Made by a program: the position numbers and the translations under genes. The notes under the pieces were generated by a model that was given only the letters and a program-made list of their open reading frames with translations, was not told the DNA's origin and searched no databases. Source: Trichostrongylus colubriformis (Eukaryota; Nematoda; Chromadorea; Rhabditida; Trichostrongylidae). From it: a DNA stretch of 64,000 nucleotides. The DNA lies in contig OZ022256.1 in the NCBI GenBank assembly GCA_963978905.1, positions 1,347,501 to 1,411,500 of the forward strand, written 5' to 3'. The stretch's first letter is position 1. Every line of letters begins with the position of its first letter. Positions 36,520 through 49,348 of this stretch are shown here, piece after piece.

Positions 36520-39500
36520 CTAGAAGCCGTACTTCTGCCGACCCATTCGCCTCATCTGTTTACTTTCAGCCCACTGTTGTTGCAGCGCTTCTTCGCGAGC
36601 AACTGCCTAAAAAACAGAAATGTTCGCCGTGTGTTCGCAAAGATAAACATTTTTCCAAAGAATTCAGAAGCACATTTTGCTGCAATTCAAACAAAAAATA
36701 TCAACACCTTACCAAATTTGCAAGATATGTGATCTGATGCTTTCTTTTTGACGTCACATCAGCTGGATTCTTCGACTTTGGAAGTGGCGCCATGGCGTCC
36801 TTCGCACGTGCGGCCACGTGCAAATTTTTCAACAGTGTTGCCCGCACATCTGGTCCAAGCGCCTAAAATAAGCAAGAGTCTAATAACGAAAATTAAGAAC
36901 AGCACCTGGTCGCAGTGCCGAGACAAACCGAGACATATACCGCTAATGATTCAATTCATAAAGATCCATAACAAACCGTTGTGCTTTTTTGACGAAATAA
37001 ACTCCTATTTGTTCCCACATACTACCTATACCGCAGCAAGCAACTCAGCTGGATATACAGTCATAAGGACTTACGTCATCCACTCGAATATCTACTATAT
37101 CTCCTGCTATGGAGTTGAGACTGCGATGCTCCATTGGACCCGCCGGTCCGACCTCGTACTTCATAATAAGCCGGTGAGCTTCCTAAAATATACAGAAATA
37201 TCTGAGCGAGCAAAGAGTGCACAAGAAACTGAAGTGTAAAGTATGCCACAATAGAATCTCGCGAGCGCAAACTTTTTAGGAAATGATACGGTACCTTCCA
37301 AAAAGTTGGACGGTTACAAGCCTCAGCGCCGAAAGGCGCTTGGTCTTGACTGGCTTCTTGTTTTCTGACTGCTTACGATGCTGTTGACGTATTTCGCAAA
37401 CAAATGAATAAAGCGCAGAAAAATATACGTTCGGTCTATGCGGATGGTCAGCTCTCTTATAGGTCTCACAGAAACGAATTCGATACAGCTGCTAAAATCA
37501 AGAAATTCACCTCATCTGTTATAACTCCTTCCGTTGCAGGTTCACTCGATGAAGGACCAACTTCAGGGTAACCGTAGGATTCGTCTACGTCGACATCCTG
37601 AAATACGATGACATTATCATTCAAATCAGCAAGAACCTTGGCTTTGAACTGGCACCCAAACTCGACAAAAATCAGGCGACCTGGGAATGAATTCTGAGCA
37701 GCCTACCAGTTTCGTTGGGCGTGACGGTCCTACGACGTCAGCGACGCCATTGATCAAAGCAGGAACGTCTCCCACTCGAGGAATTTTCGGTTCTGGTGCA
37801 GAAGACAGTCCAAAGAAATCCGTCGGTAAGCTGTCGTCGTCGGAATCATCTGACGCTGCGGAACGTTTCGCAGCCGCCGCTTTGGCAGATGATACCTTGA
37901 ACATCGATGATATGAAGTCCAGAAAATAACATAGACCAGTATAAAAAACACTACTTGAAAGAAAAAAAAACCATGGCCCGGAGCACAAAATCGAAACCCT
38001 TTTCATACCAAAAATAGAATGCATGATTCGCATTCATCTTTAGGATGCACCACGGAAAAAACCAACCTTGCTTGTTGTACCCGGAGTCGTAGTCTTATTT
38101 CTCAGTGAAGGTGGGAGCATTATACCAGCACCTTTGCTGTTAGCACCTCCGAGGCCAGTCGTGGATTTCCCACTCTTCGGAGTAGGTAACATGGACAACA
38201 AATTTGATCCTTTAGGTTTGCTTGCCGGCATCGGTGACTTGTCTACCTGAATGTGCGCACCATTCAAGAACGAACGAGAAAGATCAAATGTATGCGGGTG
38301 ACATCATAACCTTCAAAATACACTATTAGGTAGATTTTCATGGTGTTTTACAAGGATGGTAATTTTTAAGAACATTTTTGATATTATGCCATTTCTTTGA
38401 GGGCGCTGAAACTGACCATGTCACATAGACGTTGGCGCATAACTGGTGGCTTTGCACCTTTTTTCGAAAGAGAATTGTTAAGTTTTGCGTGCTTTCTCAG
38501 AAGATTTTCTCGTTCAGTCTAGGTAATGAAAATGCGTGGTAAACACTATGATAACCATGTTGGAAACACAACAGGATTGTCCAATAGCCGCAACAAATAA
38601 GTGTCAACTATAATTCTAAAATTTTCGACGTTCGGATCACAAAGTTCCAGTCCATCATGATATTCAGGGGGCCTATGCCCATTAAAAAGCCAATTGAATG
38701 GAACATCAGTTACCTTCTCATCCTCACTGTCGCTGTCACTTTCTCCAGCGATCGCCTTCAGAGCGCCAAACGCCGCAATTTTAGCTTTACCTGCAGGAAC
38801 GAATTTGAGGAGAGAAAAAACAACCCTGACGACACTAAGTGATTTGGTGGCCAATAAGAATGAGAATACGAATAACAAGGAACCACTACCTTTTATACTC
38901 TTCTCTTGACCGCTTGAAGCAGCTTCCAGCATCCTCCTTTCTTTCCTAAGTTTTTCTTTTTTCTCTCTTTTCCTGGCCTGAAAAAGTATTTATAAACTTG
39001 GCTATTACTGAGGAAATAGTCAAACAAAATCACATTCAGATTGCCTGAGTAGTGACTCGGTTTCACTATTTGTCACAGCTATGGGTGTTATTGGCATGAG
39101 AAGACACTGAACAAACACCATGAGTTTTTGCCTGTGCTCAGGTGGAAAGAGCACCGGGACGAGAGAAGAATTTCCCTGTAGGAGGAGAGAATTTCGCATT
39201 GAGTTCGCATCTATTGGTCTACTACCGAAACTCCCTTCCTTGCAGGTCGAGCTATAATCCTTTTAAACCCATGGTACCCATAATTTTCACAACTGGTAAA
39301 GACTTTCCGCTCAAAATATCTTCCTTTTCTGAAAACTAACCTTCTTTTCCCTACGCTTAAGCTCCTTTTCAGCTAATTTGACCTCCCAGTCCTTCGGCTT
39401 CACCATATCCTCAAGCTCGTCTTCAGCTTTAGTTTCCGCAACTGCGTTAGTAGGTTCAATGACAGACGGTAAATTGAGCGAAGATGTGCCTAAAATAGAC

Positions 39501-39992
39501 TAAAATGATATATTTATTAAATAATTTGGAGATGTCGAAGAGATAATTATGTTCACCCTCAAAGACGTCGTCCTCATTGAAATATGAATTGTCGCGGCCA
39601 TTCACAGCTGATTGTTCAGACTTTGCCTTCGGTACCATGGGTTGGGTAACCTAAACTTAAGAGAAACAGTTTTGGTTGAAGGAATCAATAGCCACAATTT
39701 TCAGAAAATCTTAGAGTGGTATGTTCTTCTTTCTGCAGACTCCGACGTGCCAATATATGCGTTTCAGTAATAGAGGGTTTACAGATTGAAACTCTCTCCG
39801 AAAAGTTTTGACCCTGGTCAGAATGAGACTTTTGACTCAAAACTTCGAGAGCTAACCTTTAAAAGCAAAATAACGAACGAATTGGCTAAGGGTTTTTCTC
39901 AGGGAAAAGATACCAACATTTTCGACGGCACCGTTCGGAGTGTCGTCATTGTCGCTTCCGCTGTCACTTCCGTAATCTACAAGTCCCATCAT
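36520..39992 (-). CDS. prcc: PRCC homologue (proline-rich nuclear/spliceosome-associated protein), complete, 427 residues
   Basis: Eleven minus-strand exons agree in phase: 39918-39992, 39557-39650, 39341-39489, 38890-38977, 38714-38790, 38067-38246, 37707-37895, 37511-37597, 37075-37182, 36713-36862 and 36520-36606. The N-terminus MMGLVDYGSDSGSDNDD matches the family's short acidic start. The middle has NLLSMLPTPKSGKS and LPTDFFGLSS, both recognisable in human PRCC. The C-terminus KRKHQITYLANLAVAREEAL, ending RQKYGF, is the conserved PRCC tail. A Lys/Glu-rich helix (about residues 90-125) is a nematode addition. PRCC is a nuclear protein found with splicing factors and linked to the MAD2B checkpoint in mammals; the role here is by homology only. 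It faces CENP-C tail to tail and CPSF4 head to head. Confidence 0.92.
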
Positions 39993-40702
39993 TGTCCTGG
40001 AAAGCGAAGCATATTACCACATCTTAGGACGTCAACTTATGAAATGAATTATAGTAAATAGGGAAGCTTGCTACATTGTGTTTAAAAATGGAAATCCAAA
40101 GATGCTTTACAAATTTTAAAATTGATTGGTTCAGACTATCTACCACCTTTCAACCCGTTTCGTAGAAATAAACAAGGAATACCACGTACAAGAAGCTGTG
40201 TACACTGCCCAAAAATCAAAAAGCTTCACCGGTGCCCACAACGGAAAACATACCGTATCTCTAAAATTGGCGTTGGGTCACATTATTTTTGAAAAACCGC
40301 GCGCAGCCGCTCGCTTATCGATCCACGTCTTCATTTCCTTCTTCGTAGTTTTTGTTGGTTGACATGTTGTTTTTACCTTTAAGGGGCTTTATTGCTGCTT
40401 AGCTGGTTCTTCAACTGTTCCAGTGATCTTCACCACAGGGACATCTCAATTAAAGTTGTGCATCTAAGCATCATGTGGGGCCATCTGCACTCTCAGACGT
40501 GTATTCTTGTCTAGCTTTTAATGAAGGAAAGAAGGGGTTCCGTTCACTTTCCAGGCTTAGGTAAGAGTAAATAGCATAGTGGGAAGCCCCCTTTCTCATG
40601 GCGGTAGCACCGTTTCAGTTGCAGCTCCTAGGCGAACATTTTCGAATAGCGTTTGTTTCCTCTAGTTTTATCTTGGCATATGTATAATTGAAATTTAGAA
40701 AG
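39993..40702. promoter_or_regulatory. Shared upstream region of divergent PRCC and CPSF4 genes
   Basis: A 710-bp gap separates two start codons pointing apart, so both promoters should lie here. Part of it (about 40490-40620) matches the dispersed AAGCCT/GGAAAG repeat also seen near 27600. No promoter element was recognised. Confidence 0.4.
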
Positions 40703-43316
40703 ATGATCGCCACACGGCAGCTGGTGTCCGTCTTCCAACAACCGACAATGCGACTGAAAATACCACTGACAATGGACGAGGTTATTGGAAGCATCGATGC
40801 TGAAATGACCGATGTCGAAGAGGCATTACTGCATCAGGTTGGAGCCAGGGAGGTTAGTGTGGATTACTGCGGTGCTTGAAGTGCGTGAAATTGAATTTTT
40901 TAGTTTTTAAAATTCCTTCATAATTCCATTGACCCACCACATCTATGTCGTTTACAGGTCCCTTTTGCTGGAATGGATAAGAGTGGACGTGGTGTATGCT
41001 TGAAGCATGTGCAAGGTATTTGCACTATGAATCTAGTCTGTCCTCTACGTCATATCGTAGGCGACAAAGCTGTTGTGTGTAAGCATTGGCTGAGAGGACT
41101 TTGTAAGAAGGTAGGCACCAAGAGGCTCCAGTTTAATGGCTTATCACTTTTCTGTTGTTCACTTTACTTGACTGAAGATGCTGGCAGTTGCATTTGATGC
41201 TGATCGAACATGAACTGAGTATTTGGTTTTCATTTGAATGATCTTTTCAAGTTTCATTCTCTTCAAAACATGATATTCAGGGCGATCAATGTGAATTTTT
41301 GCACGAATATGATTTGACAAAGATGCCCGAGTGTTTTTTCTTTTCGAAATATAGTGAGTTACATTACGCTCGCCTTTTGTATGTTGAAAATACTTTTGTG
41401 ACTTCTTCAGTGGCTTGTAGTAATCGCGAATGTCCATTTCGTCATATTGATCCAGAAACAAAGATGAAGGATTGTCCATGGTATGACAGAGGATTCTGTC
41501 GGCACGGTATGCAAATTTTTTTGAATGCCTTTTTATACTCACAATGTGCGCATTCATATAGACTTCATAGGCAGGAGTAAGTAGTGCTTGATGATGAAAA
41601 ATTTTACATTTCGTCGTTACTGTCAAGTTCCTTACTTTCAGGCCCTTACTGTAAACATCGCCATCGTCGGCGTGTTATTTGTCCCAACTATGTTGTCGGA
41701 TTCTGCCCAGACGGTATGATACGTCGCATTTCTTCATTCTTCATTTTTGTTTTCCGGCTCACAAATGTTCGGAAACTGAGGGCATTGTAAGAGACCACTT
41801 CGTAAGAACGTGCTCTCGTAGTTATCCAGGAGTAAATGAAGCTTGAGAAGTGTCCCGCATAAGCTTCTCATTGCCATAGTTTCACTCCCTCGGTAGAGCT
41901 GAGCAGTCTCTGGTTCTAGATAGTTGGTCCAGATCATTATTTTTTTCGTACGTTGAATTGCAAAGTTAGATCCATTTCGATTTGTTCTGCGGTTTGATCC
42001 TTTGGTTGATTCACACTTAACCTGTTATTGATAAAAAGAACTGGCTGCAATGTAGGTGCAAATACCACCTTCGTGTCTTAGGTCGTGCAAGGCTTACTGA
42101 GGTTTCTTCGTCCTGAATTGGAGATTTCCAGCTAATAAATCGTAGGAGTAGCTCAATTTTTCACGCTCATCTAGTATCGCATTCATTTTGCGTGAACGCT
42201 TCCGTACCTCCTGAAATGTTTTCTTTTTTGCAGTTTTGTTTTGCAGTTTCTAGCCCAACCGGGGGTTTTCTCCTGGATTGAAAGAATCACTGGCTTTGGT
42301 CAAATAGGGCCCGAGGTTCCTGGGTGTGTCTCTGCGGTTAAAAGGGGGATCATTCTATTCGCATTGTTTCGTTGTCTCACGGCCATAATGCACAACCCAG
42401 CGTACCCTTTCTCTTTTTTTGACTTTGAAAAAATTTGACTCCAATAAATTAGTTCGTTGCAGTTTCCTAGAGAGGCTGCTTCCCATGTTATATTATTGAG
42501 TTGCAGGGAAAGAATGCAAATTCACTCATCCATCGTTTGCGCTGCCAGCTCCCGAGAACTGTGCTTCAAACAACAAGCGGTTGTTCAACCATCAGATCAT
42601 CTGTCACAATTGCCATGAGCGTGGCCACAAGGCGACGCATTGCCCGCATTTACCAACTCAGCAAGGAAAGGTGTGTCTAAAAGTTGTTGATCTGCGCAGG
42701 GGATATATTCTGCTTTGATAAATGCTCATTTTAATCTTACTCTTCATTCAGCGTTTTGGTGCATTGCAGACGTCCGAGTCGAATCCGATCACAAATCGTA
42801 CGGTGACCACAGTTCAACCAGTTGATCTGTCGTTGTTCCCGGACAAAAAGAGTTTGTCGGAAGTTACATGCTACAAGGTTAGGTTGTCGAGTTCGATGAC
42901 AGCAGCTTTTTTGTTTGTTTTTTGTTATCGTCGCTTTTCTGTACAAATTTCAAAGTTCATTTGATATGATCGAATTTCTTTATTTTTGTTTACACTGGAG
43001 CTTTCCCTTTCGTGTTTCTTCAGTGGGTTTGTTTATTTGAAACTGAATTTAGTGCGGTGAAAAAGGACATTATGCAAATCGTTGCCATAAAGGAGCACTG
43101 GCGTTCTTGTCAAATACGGCTCATTTGGCTCAAGAACAACGGGAGAAGGACGAGCGGGAAGGCAGGCAAGTAGCTCAATCCGATTGCTTTTTTTTCGGGT
43201 TCATTAATAAGTTTGTGGATTGTCGATTGTCAATGCATATGGTGACAAGAGGTAATTGCAGGTATTTACCAGGGGCATACCTTGGTCAGCCGAGTATGAA
43301 TCCAAGGACAGGCTAA
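40703..43316 (+). CDS. cpsf-4: Cleavage and polyadenylation specificity factor 30 kDa subunit (CPSF30/CPSF4)
   Basis: Nine exons: 40703-40852, 40958-41110, 41281-41353, 41411-41506, 41642-41713, 42507-42670, 42752-42877, 43053-43165 and 43262-43316, giving 333 residues. Five CCCH zinc fingers lie at residues 64-82, 91-109, 119-137, 147-165 and 171-189, with signature stretches CKHWLRGLCKKGDQCEFLH and CPWYDRGFCRHG shared with human CPSF4. Two CCHC zinc knuckles follow at 214-227 (CHNCHERGHKATHC) and 276-289 (CYKCGEKGHYANRC). Human CPSF4 has one knuckle; fly Clipper has two. The protein recognises the AAUAAA signal in the mRNA 3'-processing complex. The start is the ATG 5 bases after a TTTAG acceptor; an ATG at the in-frame TMDEVIGS is also possible. 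The last intron uses a GC donor. Confidence 0.95.
41714..42506 (+). other. 0.8-kb CPSF4 intron, nothing else identified
   Basis: Phase is preserved between PDG at 41713 and GKECKF at 42507, so no exon is missing. No repeat boundary was recognised. Confidence 0.4.
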
Positions 43317-43667
43317 GTCCGAGACTAAATTGCATTGTTATTATTATTGTCGTTTTTCGTTCGTGTCTAACATTTCAATGTGATTATGAGACTGTTTTTA
43401 GGGTTACATTAGGTCTCGTTTGCTTATCACAAGCGGGTATTATCATTGCCATTTTGTATTAAATATGCGTCGAATCGTGACTAATGTTTTGAATTTGTCA
43501 ATGAACTTTCAAAGGAAGTCCTTTCTCTGATCTCAAAATCTCGGTGTTGTTTTGCACATGGTGTCTCTTCTACTTGAATATGTTGTGTTCTTCGTTATGT
43601 TTGACTTTTTATTATTTTTATGCTTCTATTCGTGTTTTTTCACTTCGGGCTTATTACTCCATGAACA
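43317..43667. other. Gap between CPSF4 and PCGF genes on the same strand
   Basis: Only 351 bp separates the CPSF4 stop from the PCGF start. Such spacing is compatible with a nematode operon or with independent promoters. No clear TTTCAG trans-splice acceptor lies immediately before the second ATG. Confidence 0.4.
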
Positions 43668-46666
43668 ATGACCAAAAAGAAGGATAAGGATAAGGATGAG
43701 AAAAAGGTCGAGGGTAGCCATAAACGAAAGCGAGCAGGAAGATCAGGCCATGAAGTAAAAGCCAAGGTCAGTATGGGATTTCTTTTTTTTTTTTTTGAAG
43801 TAAAAGATAAAGTGAGTTTGGAATTTCTGTTCATTCTTTGAAGTCTCCGATACCTCTCGTATGTTTGAAGGTATCGAAAAAGGAAGACGGTGACGGTGAA
43901 ACGCGAGAGGTGAAGGAATCATATTCTCTCCAGTTGAAGAAAATCAATGCTCATTTGACATGTAACCTTTGCAAGGTTTGTGCCCTTCTCACTACGACTT
44001 CCTTTAGGTTTTGTAATACGACTTGGTGCACTTCAGGGCTATTTAATAGACGCGATCACTGTTATCGACTGTCTGCACACATTTTGTAAGAGTTGCTTGC
44101 TTACATACTTTGAAGAAGAGGACAATTGTTGCCCAAGCTGTGAACAGTTGATTCATCAATCACATCCTAGCCACTATGTCGCTTTTGATCGCACTATGCA
44201 GGACATAGTTTATAAATTAGTACCTGGTAAGTTATCATGCTGTTCTGTCAAATGAGTCATGCTTACGTAATGCTCATGTTAATTCCAACATTCACCATTA
44301 GTCTTTAATACTCTGCTGCTTTGATGCCAATATCTGATTGGACGTCATCAAAGGCAAATCTTTGTGCTCTGGAAGGTGAGCAAGCGAGTTGAATTCGCGT
44401 TATTTGGTTGATGTCAAAGAAGCTGAATGTAGGGGATGTAGGAGAGAGCTGTAAGTTTGGTAGATGAAGAATCCTACCCGTTTGAAGCGTCATTATCCTT
44501 GAAACATTTTAATGGTGAGGATTTAATCCTCTTAGTTTGGAGATTGCGCTGCATGGCGCCTTTATGTGTCAGGCATAAACTGAAGGCTACTGAACTCCTT
44601 GGTTGCTTTGGGAAGGCGATTAAAATCTAAGTACACTGGCCAGGCGTTCATTCTTTGAAGTTGTGGCTCTTCCCGTGTACCGTAGACCAAGTATGATCAG
44701 GGTTTCTTTAATGCTTCTGCACTTCCTCTCAATGTCGCGAAGATTTTGCTAGGCATCGCTCTTTGCATTTAACTGGCGGCACTTATACAGCAGACAATGA
44801 AAAGGATGCCTAGAAACGTGCTGCGTGCTTCTTGGTTCAGTAGGAATTGTTAGAGCTTGTGGTATGGAGATTACTGTGGTCTCTGGGCCCGCCAACAGCA
44901 GAAAGAATGCGAACCTACATTGACAGGCCCGACAATACCTGAAATTTCTAGGATCCTTCTTATGTGGAAGCTTACTCCGAAAATTGTGAAGTAAATATTA
45001 AGATGCCACATTAAAATGAGAATCTGTGTTTAAGGATTGCTGGAATCTGAACGTAAACGGCGCCTCGATTTTCTCAGAGATAAAAAACGCATGGCTGGTG
45101 AGGAAGTTGATGAAGAAGAGGATGAAACTGAGAAAAAGGTAGCGGAGCACAGTTTATCATACAATTAAGATCTGTCTACGATTTGCGAGTCTCAAATTTA
45201 TTTGAACAGGACGAGTCATCACAAGGTACCAATCGCTGTTTTGAAGGGGAGCCAGGCATTTCACATCACAGGAATGACGAGCATGTGAGTTTTGAAATTA
45301 CTCACATATGGCTGGAGGTGACCATGAAGAGAGTTCAGAGGGGTAGACTGAATGTCAAATGATCGGCCACAGCACGAACCTTAAAGACACCGGAAAGGGT
45401 AAATTTGGCCAAATTTGGAGTAACTGGAGAATTTGGAAGTAGCAGTGTAACAGCAGGGAAAGAACAATGTAAAAAAGGATTAGGTCCTTCACACTCTTTC
45501 CGAAAAATCCGAGAAATAGGTCTCTTCTTAACTTTTCCTCTTCGCGCCCTATTGCAACACTAGCCAGTGGAATAGACGCAGACGGGCGAGAGGTCAAGTC
45601 AGCCGTATGCGAACGTTGTCCCGCGTGGACGATTCCACGGCGGATGCGTGGCAGTGCGACGCGCAGCGGCGCGGGATCATGATAAGACCCCAAGCCCGGC
45701 TTTTTCAATGTGAGCTTCACCACTTATCACTTTTCTGAACTGGAATGCTTGTTTTCAGAGAACATTTCTCGCTTTCTGCTCACTCCAGGCGGTGTCTTCA
45801 AAGACACCGTCACAGGTAATGGGGAGAAATAAACTGAGAAGGCATGCTTCTTCTATTGGAATGGCGAGTTTTAAAGAGATGAGCGGGAAACTCAAGTTGT
45901 AAAACGTGCTTCGAGGTTTTCATCGTGGTCTCGATTGGGATGCATTGTGGTCGTCGGTTCCCGATGGTACAGCCCGGTGCGGGAGAGGGGACAACGTCTA
46001 CGGCTAGGTGGTCGGGTGCCCTCTTAGTCTGTATCACCTATAAGTGATGCAGATGAAAAGCAAGCATGCTCCCTGAAGTGGGATATGGTCCCATTTCGTG
46101 GGTTTCTGTCCGTTCTATTCCATCTTATGTGTATTGAGCACTACTTCGCACTACTTCCAAATTCTACAGTCAGCCAACATTACCCATATTAGGATACTTA
46201 TTTTCTGAAGAAGTTTTTAGATTCGTCTGCATCAGAATTTGAGTCATTGAAGCGCTGTAGAACAGTTACTCCTCTGCACTCATTGTTTTCCTGTTCAGAT
46301 GATCGTATTACTGAGTCCTGGAGCACCTGATTTACCGAAGCCAACACGCCCAATTGTCCGGTTAAGTGGTATGGCGACGGTGAACACTCTCAAAAGGTAC
46401 ATCAGCATGACTGTCGTCGCAGCGCAGCTGTCAGCTTCATGTATTTTGGGTAATTTCATCAACTGAACCTTATTACTGTTGCTTGCAGGTATTTGGCGCA
46501 ATCGATTTGGGCAAATATGTCCCGGTACAGTGAATTGGATTTGTTTTGTAATGACGAATTGATGGGCCGCGACTTTTCGATGCGTTTCATTCATTTGACT
46601 CGATGTCGAAACAAGCTCAAGGATGAGCCCTTGAAACTTGTTTATCGTTATCATATTGATTTTTAG
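43668..46666 (+). CDS. Polycomb-group RING finger protein (PCGF family), complete, 301 residues
   Basis: Eight exons agree in phase: 43668-43766, 43871-43975, 44037-44226, 45035-45138, 45210-45284, 45759-45815, 46299-46396 and 46489-46666. A lysine-rich start (MTKKKDKDKDEKK) precedes a C3HC4 RING at residues 64-103, CNLCKGYLIDAITVIDCLHT onward, and the PCGF hallmark DRTMQDIVYKLVPG. The last 91 residues form a RAWUL domain (IVLLSPGAPDLPKPTRPIVR, LDLFCNDELMGRDFSMRF, PLKLVYRYHIDF). An acidic/low-complexity linker joins them. PCGF proteins pair with RING1 in PRC1 ubiquitin ligases acting on histone H2A. C. elegans MIG-32 is the best-known nematode member, but I cannot say which PCGF subtype this is. 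Confidence 0.93.
44227..45034 (+). other. 0.8-kb PCGF intron
   Basis: No exon is required (VPG joins GLLESE in phase). No distinct repeat boundary was recognised. Confidence 0.4.
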
Positions 46667-48364
46667 TCAAATTTGTGATTTTTATTCTATACCTTTGCTC
46701 ATATATGTACATAGGTTTCGTGATCTTTCTTGTGTTGATGTATTAACTAATTACCGTCATTTCAGGCTGAATCAGGTTTGTAAATTATTTGCTAGGTTGT
46801 CGTTATCGTAGGTATTTTGTTTGGGAAATGTGTAAGATGATTGGTAACAATTCTACATGTTAATTTAGACTGCTTTACTTTGGCATTTTTACGCCTTCAT
46901 AACTTGATCTCGTGTTTGAGGTTAAATATATGGTTCAGTGGCGTTTGCAAATGGTGTTGTGTTTCAATCACTTGCTATCTTTTCAAACCATTTCACTTTA
47001 CTTTGAAATTACTCGAAATGGAGTACTTGGTAGTGGGTACATCGATTGCTTTAGAAATCCTGATCACTTTTTCTGGGAAATCTCAGCACATTGCTTTTTC
47101 TTTCCAATCGCAGACCGCAGCTATACTCTAAATAATTCCTAGTCCGCCTGCAGTCAGAGAAAGGTTTATCGACCACAGCATTCGCCATTCCGCAAAATTG
47201 CCGCCAGGCATGAAGTAAACAAAACGGCTGTTATTGTATCCCGGTGAATGGTATGTGAAACAACGTTGAAGAGAAACTGGGAAACGGAATCTCCTGGTAA
47301 GAGTGTGGAGCGTGCCGCATGCTCCATGCGTCGCGATGAATGCGATTCTGCGACTTCTGGCAGTTTCGCAAAGTATAGCTGCGGCGTTTTTGCGAACTTG
47401 TGTGCTTCCATTCACGCTTCAGAAGAATATCAAGATGTGTGGGATGAGGTTATTATAACACTTTCATCAGGTAGAGCGATACCCGAATTCAGTTTTTCAG
47501 TTACAGCAGCTGACAGTACTTTTTTGTTTGTGAGTAGTCTCCGGCAGTGCAGAATTGCAAGGCCGAAATCACATCCCAGACTGTCATCCAAATTTTGTGG
47601 CGAGGTCAAAAAACGCATTCAACTCTTCAAACATACTCAACTGTTTGTATTGCTCTTCGTTGATCATATGTGCAATGCATAGCTTTATACACGCGTGGTT
47701 GTGTGAACAGCTGAAGAATTCCTCTGGTTGGTTCGTATTTAGAAACCTTTAAAACAGGTTTATAAGTCGAGAGCGGAACCAGGCGCAGCTGATCTTGATC
47801 TGGATCGTAATCGCTCAAAATCGATTAGAAACTTGGGTCGTCACCATTTCGCATTTGTTAGGTTTTTGTTTATTTGTTTACATCTCTCTTTTTCGTTCTC
47901 AACCACAAGGTTTTTCTCTCCTCACAAGGTATAAATTGCGTCTAGTCTACAATCGGTCTTTGCCAGTTCGCTCAACGAGCGTTTAGTCCACGCGTGATGA
48001 GTCTAGGGAATCACATAAGCACTGCATTCCAGCAGTCTGGAGTAAAGAAGAACCATGCGTTGAGGAAAGTTGTTTAGAAATTCTATTCCAGTGATGGTGC
48101 AACCCCATAGCTGGCTCCTGAAACGGTCGCTGTAGTTGTATTTCATATTTTGTATTGCTATGACTTTTTTTGAAGACCACTTGACCATCTCCAAAATGAG
48201 TAAGAAGAAACAGTATCTCATTGAGGATTTCTCGAGCATTCTGCCCACCTTATACCCCCTTTTTTCCAACTCAATGTAGGACCTTCCATTGAAGACTGCT
48301 CAACTTGTGCTCACGTTGGTGTAAAATAGGTGTTCCTATATTTTTGTGACAATGGTTTTTTTGG
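46667..48364. other. Intergenic, no supported gene
   Basis: 47140-47410 contains GC-rich, CTTTGCG-type repeat sequence (TTTCGCAAAGTATAGCTGCGG). The overlapping frames on both strands here are repeat shadows. No family was recognised at 47430-48270. Confidence 0.4.
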
Positions 48365-48509
48365 ACCTGCGGCATTATTACGCTTGTGCCGTTTCAGTCG
48401 GATGAAGGGAGTCCTCGGCGATCTGCAGATTGTTGTGGACCGGCATTCAGACGTTCTTCGTAATAATGCATTACCGTTCCGAGTTCTTCTCGCCATCAGA
48501 ACAATTGGT
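48365..48509 (+). mobile_element. Possible PIF/Harbinger transposase fragment
   Basis: A 145-bp open stretch encodes KGVLGDLQIVVDRHSDVLRN and NALPFRVLLAIRTIG, then meets a GTGAGT donor-like site. The pattern RNNALPF..LLAI resembles the start of the HARBI1 nuclease domain. Too short and isolated to call a gene. Confidence 0.35.
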
Positions 48510-48791
48510 GAGTACTCGTTTTCAGAGAGTAGATGTGTTATCAAACCGCCGTTATATCCTGTGAAAGTGCTGTCCGCTTGTAGTTTAGCCGAGCTTCCAT
48601 TTCACAGTGTACTATATTTTCACAAGGCATAACTGCTGCCATATATGTTTTTGGCGAAGCATCACGTACCTCGCCTTCAATTATATTAGAATACAAAATT
48701 CAAAATTACAATTTTTGATAACTGCTGTTTATCGCCGCAGCTCGCGATGCGAAAGTTACTACAAGGATGCTGAGTTATGGGCAAAAGCTTC

Positions 48792-48868
48792 GGTGGCGGA
48801 CGGGACTCGAACCCGCACTTCATCCTTTCCGGGGATATGTGCTAATCCATTACACTACCGACACCACC
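48792..48868 (-). tRNA. tRNA-like sequence, copy 1 (likely pseudo or SINE-type)
   Basis: 77 nt identical to copies 2 and 3. The 5' GGTGGTG pairs with CGCCACC (one G-U). There is a perfect internal B box GGTTCGAGTCC, an A box-like TAGTGTAATGG, a T arm GCGGG/CCCGT, and an anticodon stem TATCC/GGATG with loop CCGGAAA. The formal anticodon is GGA, but position 33 is not U and there is no long serine variable arm, so a functional tRNA is doubtful. Confidence 0.5.
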
Positions 48869-49271
48869 TTCACCCTAACTCAGCTTTCTGAATGGTATAT
48901 TTACCATAGCTTATCAGCACTCACACGTATAACGTGTTGAGCCGGTTGGCCAATATCGGCATCGAACCGTGAAGCTGAAAGCTTTAGTAATGATTTTGAT
49001 ACTTTTAATTTTTGATAACTGCTGTTTATCGCCGCAGCTCGCGATGCGAAAGTTACTACAAGGATGCTGAGTTATGGGCAAACTTATGGGCAACATCGCG
49101 AGCTGCGGCGATAAACAGCAGTTATCAAAAATTAAAAATATCAAAATCATTACTAAAGCTTTCAGCTTCACGGTTCGATGCCGATACTGGCCAACCGGCT
49201 CAACACGTTATACGTGTGAGTGCTGATAATCTATGGTAAATATACCATTCAGAAAGCTGAGTTAGGGTGAA

Positions 49272-49348
49272 GGTGGTGTCGGTAGTGTAATGGATTAGCA
49301 CATATCCCCGGAAAGGATGAAGTGCGGGTTCGAGTCCCGTCCGCCACC
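49272..49348 (+). tRNA. tRNA-like sequence, copy 2
   Basis: Same 77-nt core as 48792-48868 in the opposite orientation. All A- and B-box bases are kept. It ends in the genome without CCA, as expected for a eukaryotic tRNA-type gene. Confidence 0.5.

Noticed and set aside
45355..45723. 122-codon minus-strand frame with a hydrophobic middle
   Set aside because: It sits in a PCGF intron, shares words with a repeat in a TMEM115 intron near 54550, and shows no family features.
46222..46298. Possible extra PCGF exon encoding an acidic/Ser stretch (SSASEFESLKRCRTV)
   Set aside because: Including it would shift the following RAWUL exon out of frame, while skipping it keeps phase exactly.
47128..47682. 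95- to 144-codon frames on both strands
   Set aside because: The region holds dispersed repeat words (TTTCGCAAAGTATAGCTGCGG) and no splice-consistent coding structure.
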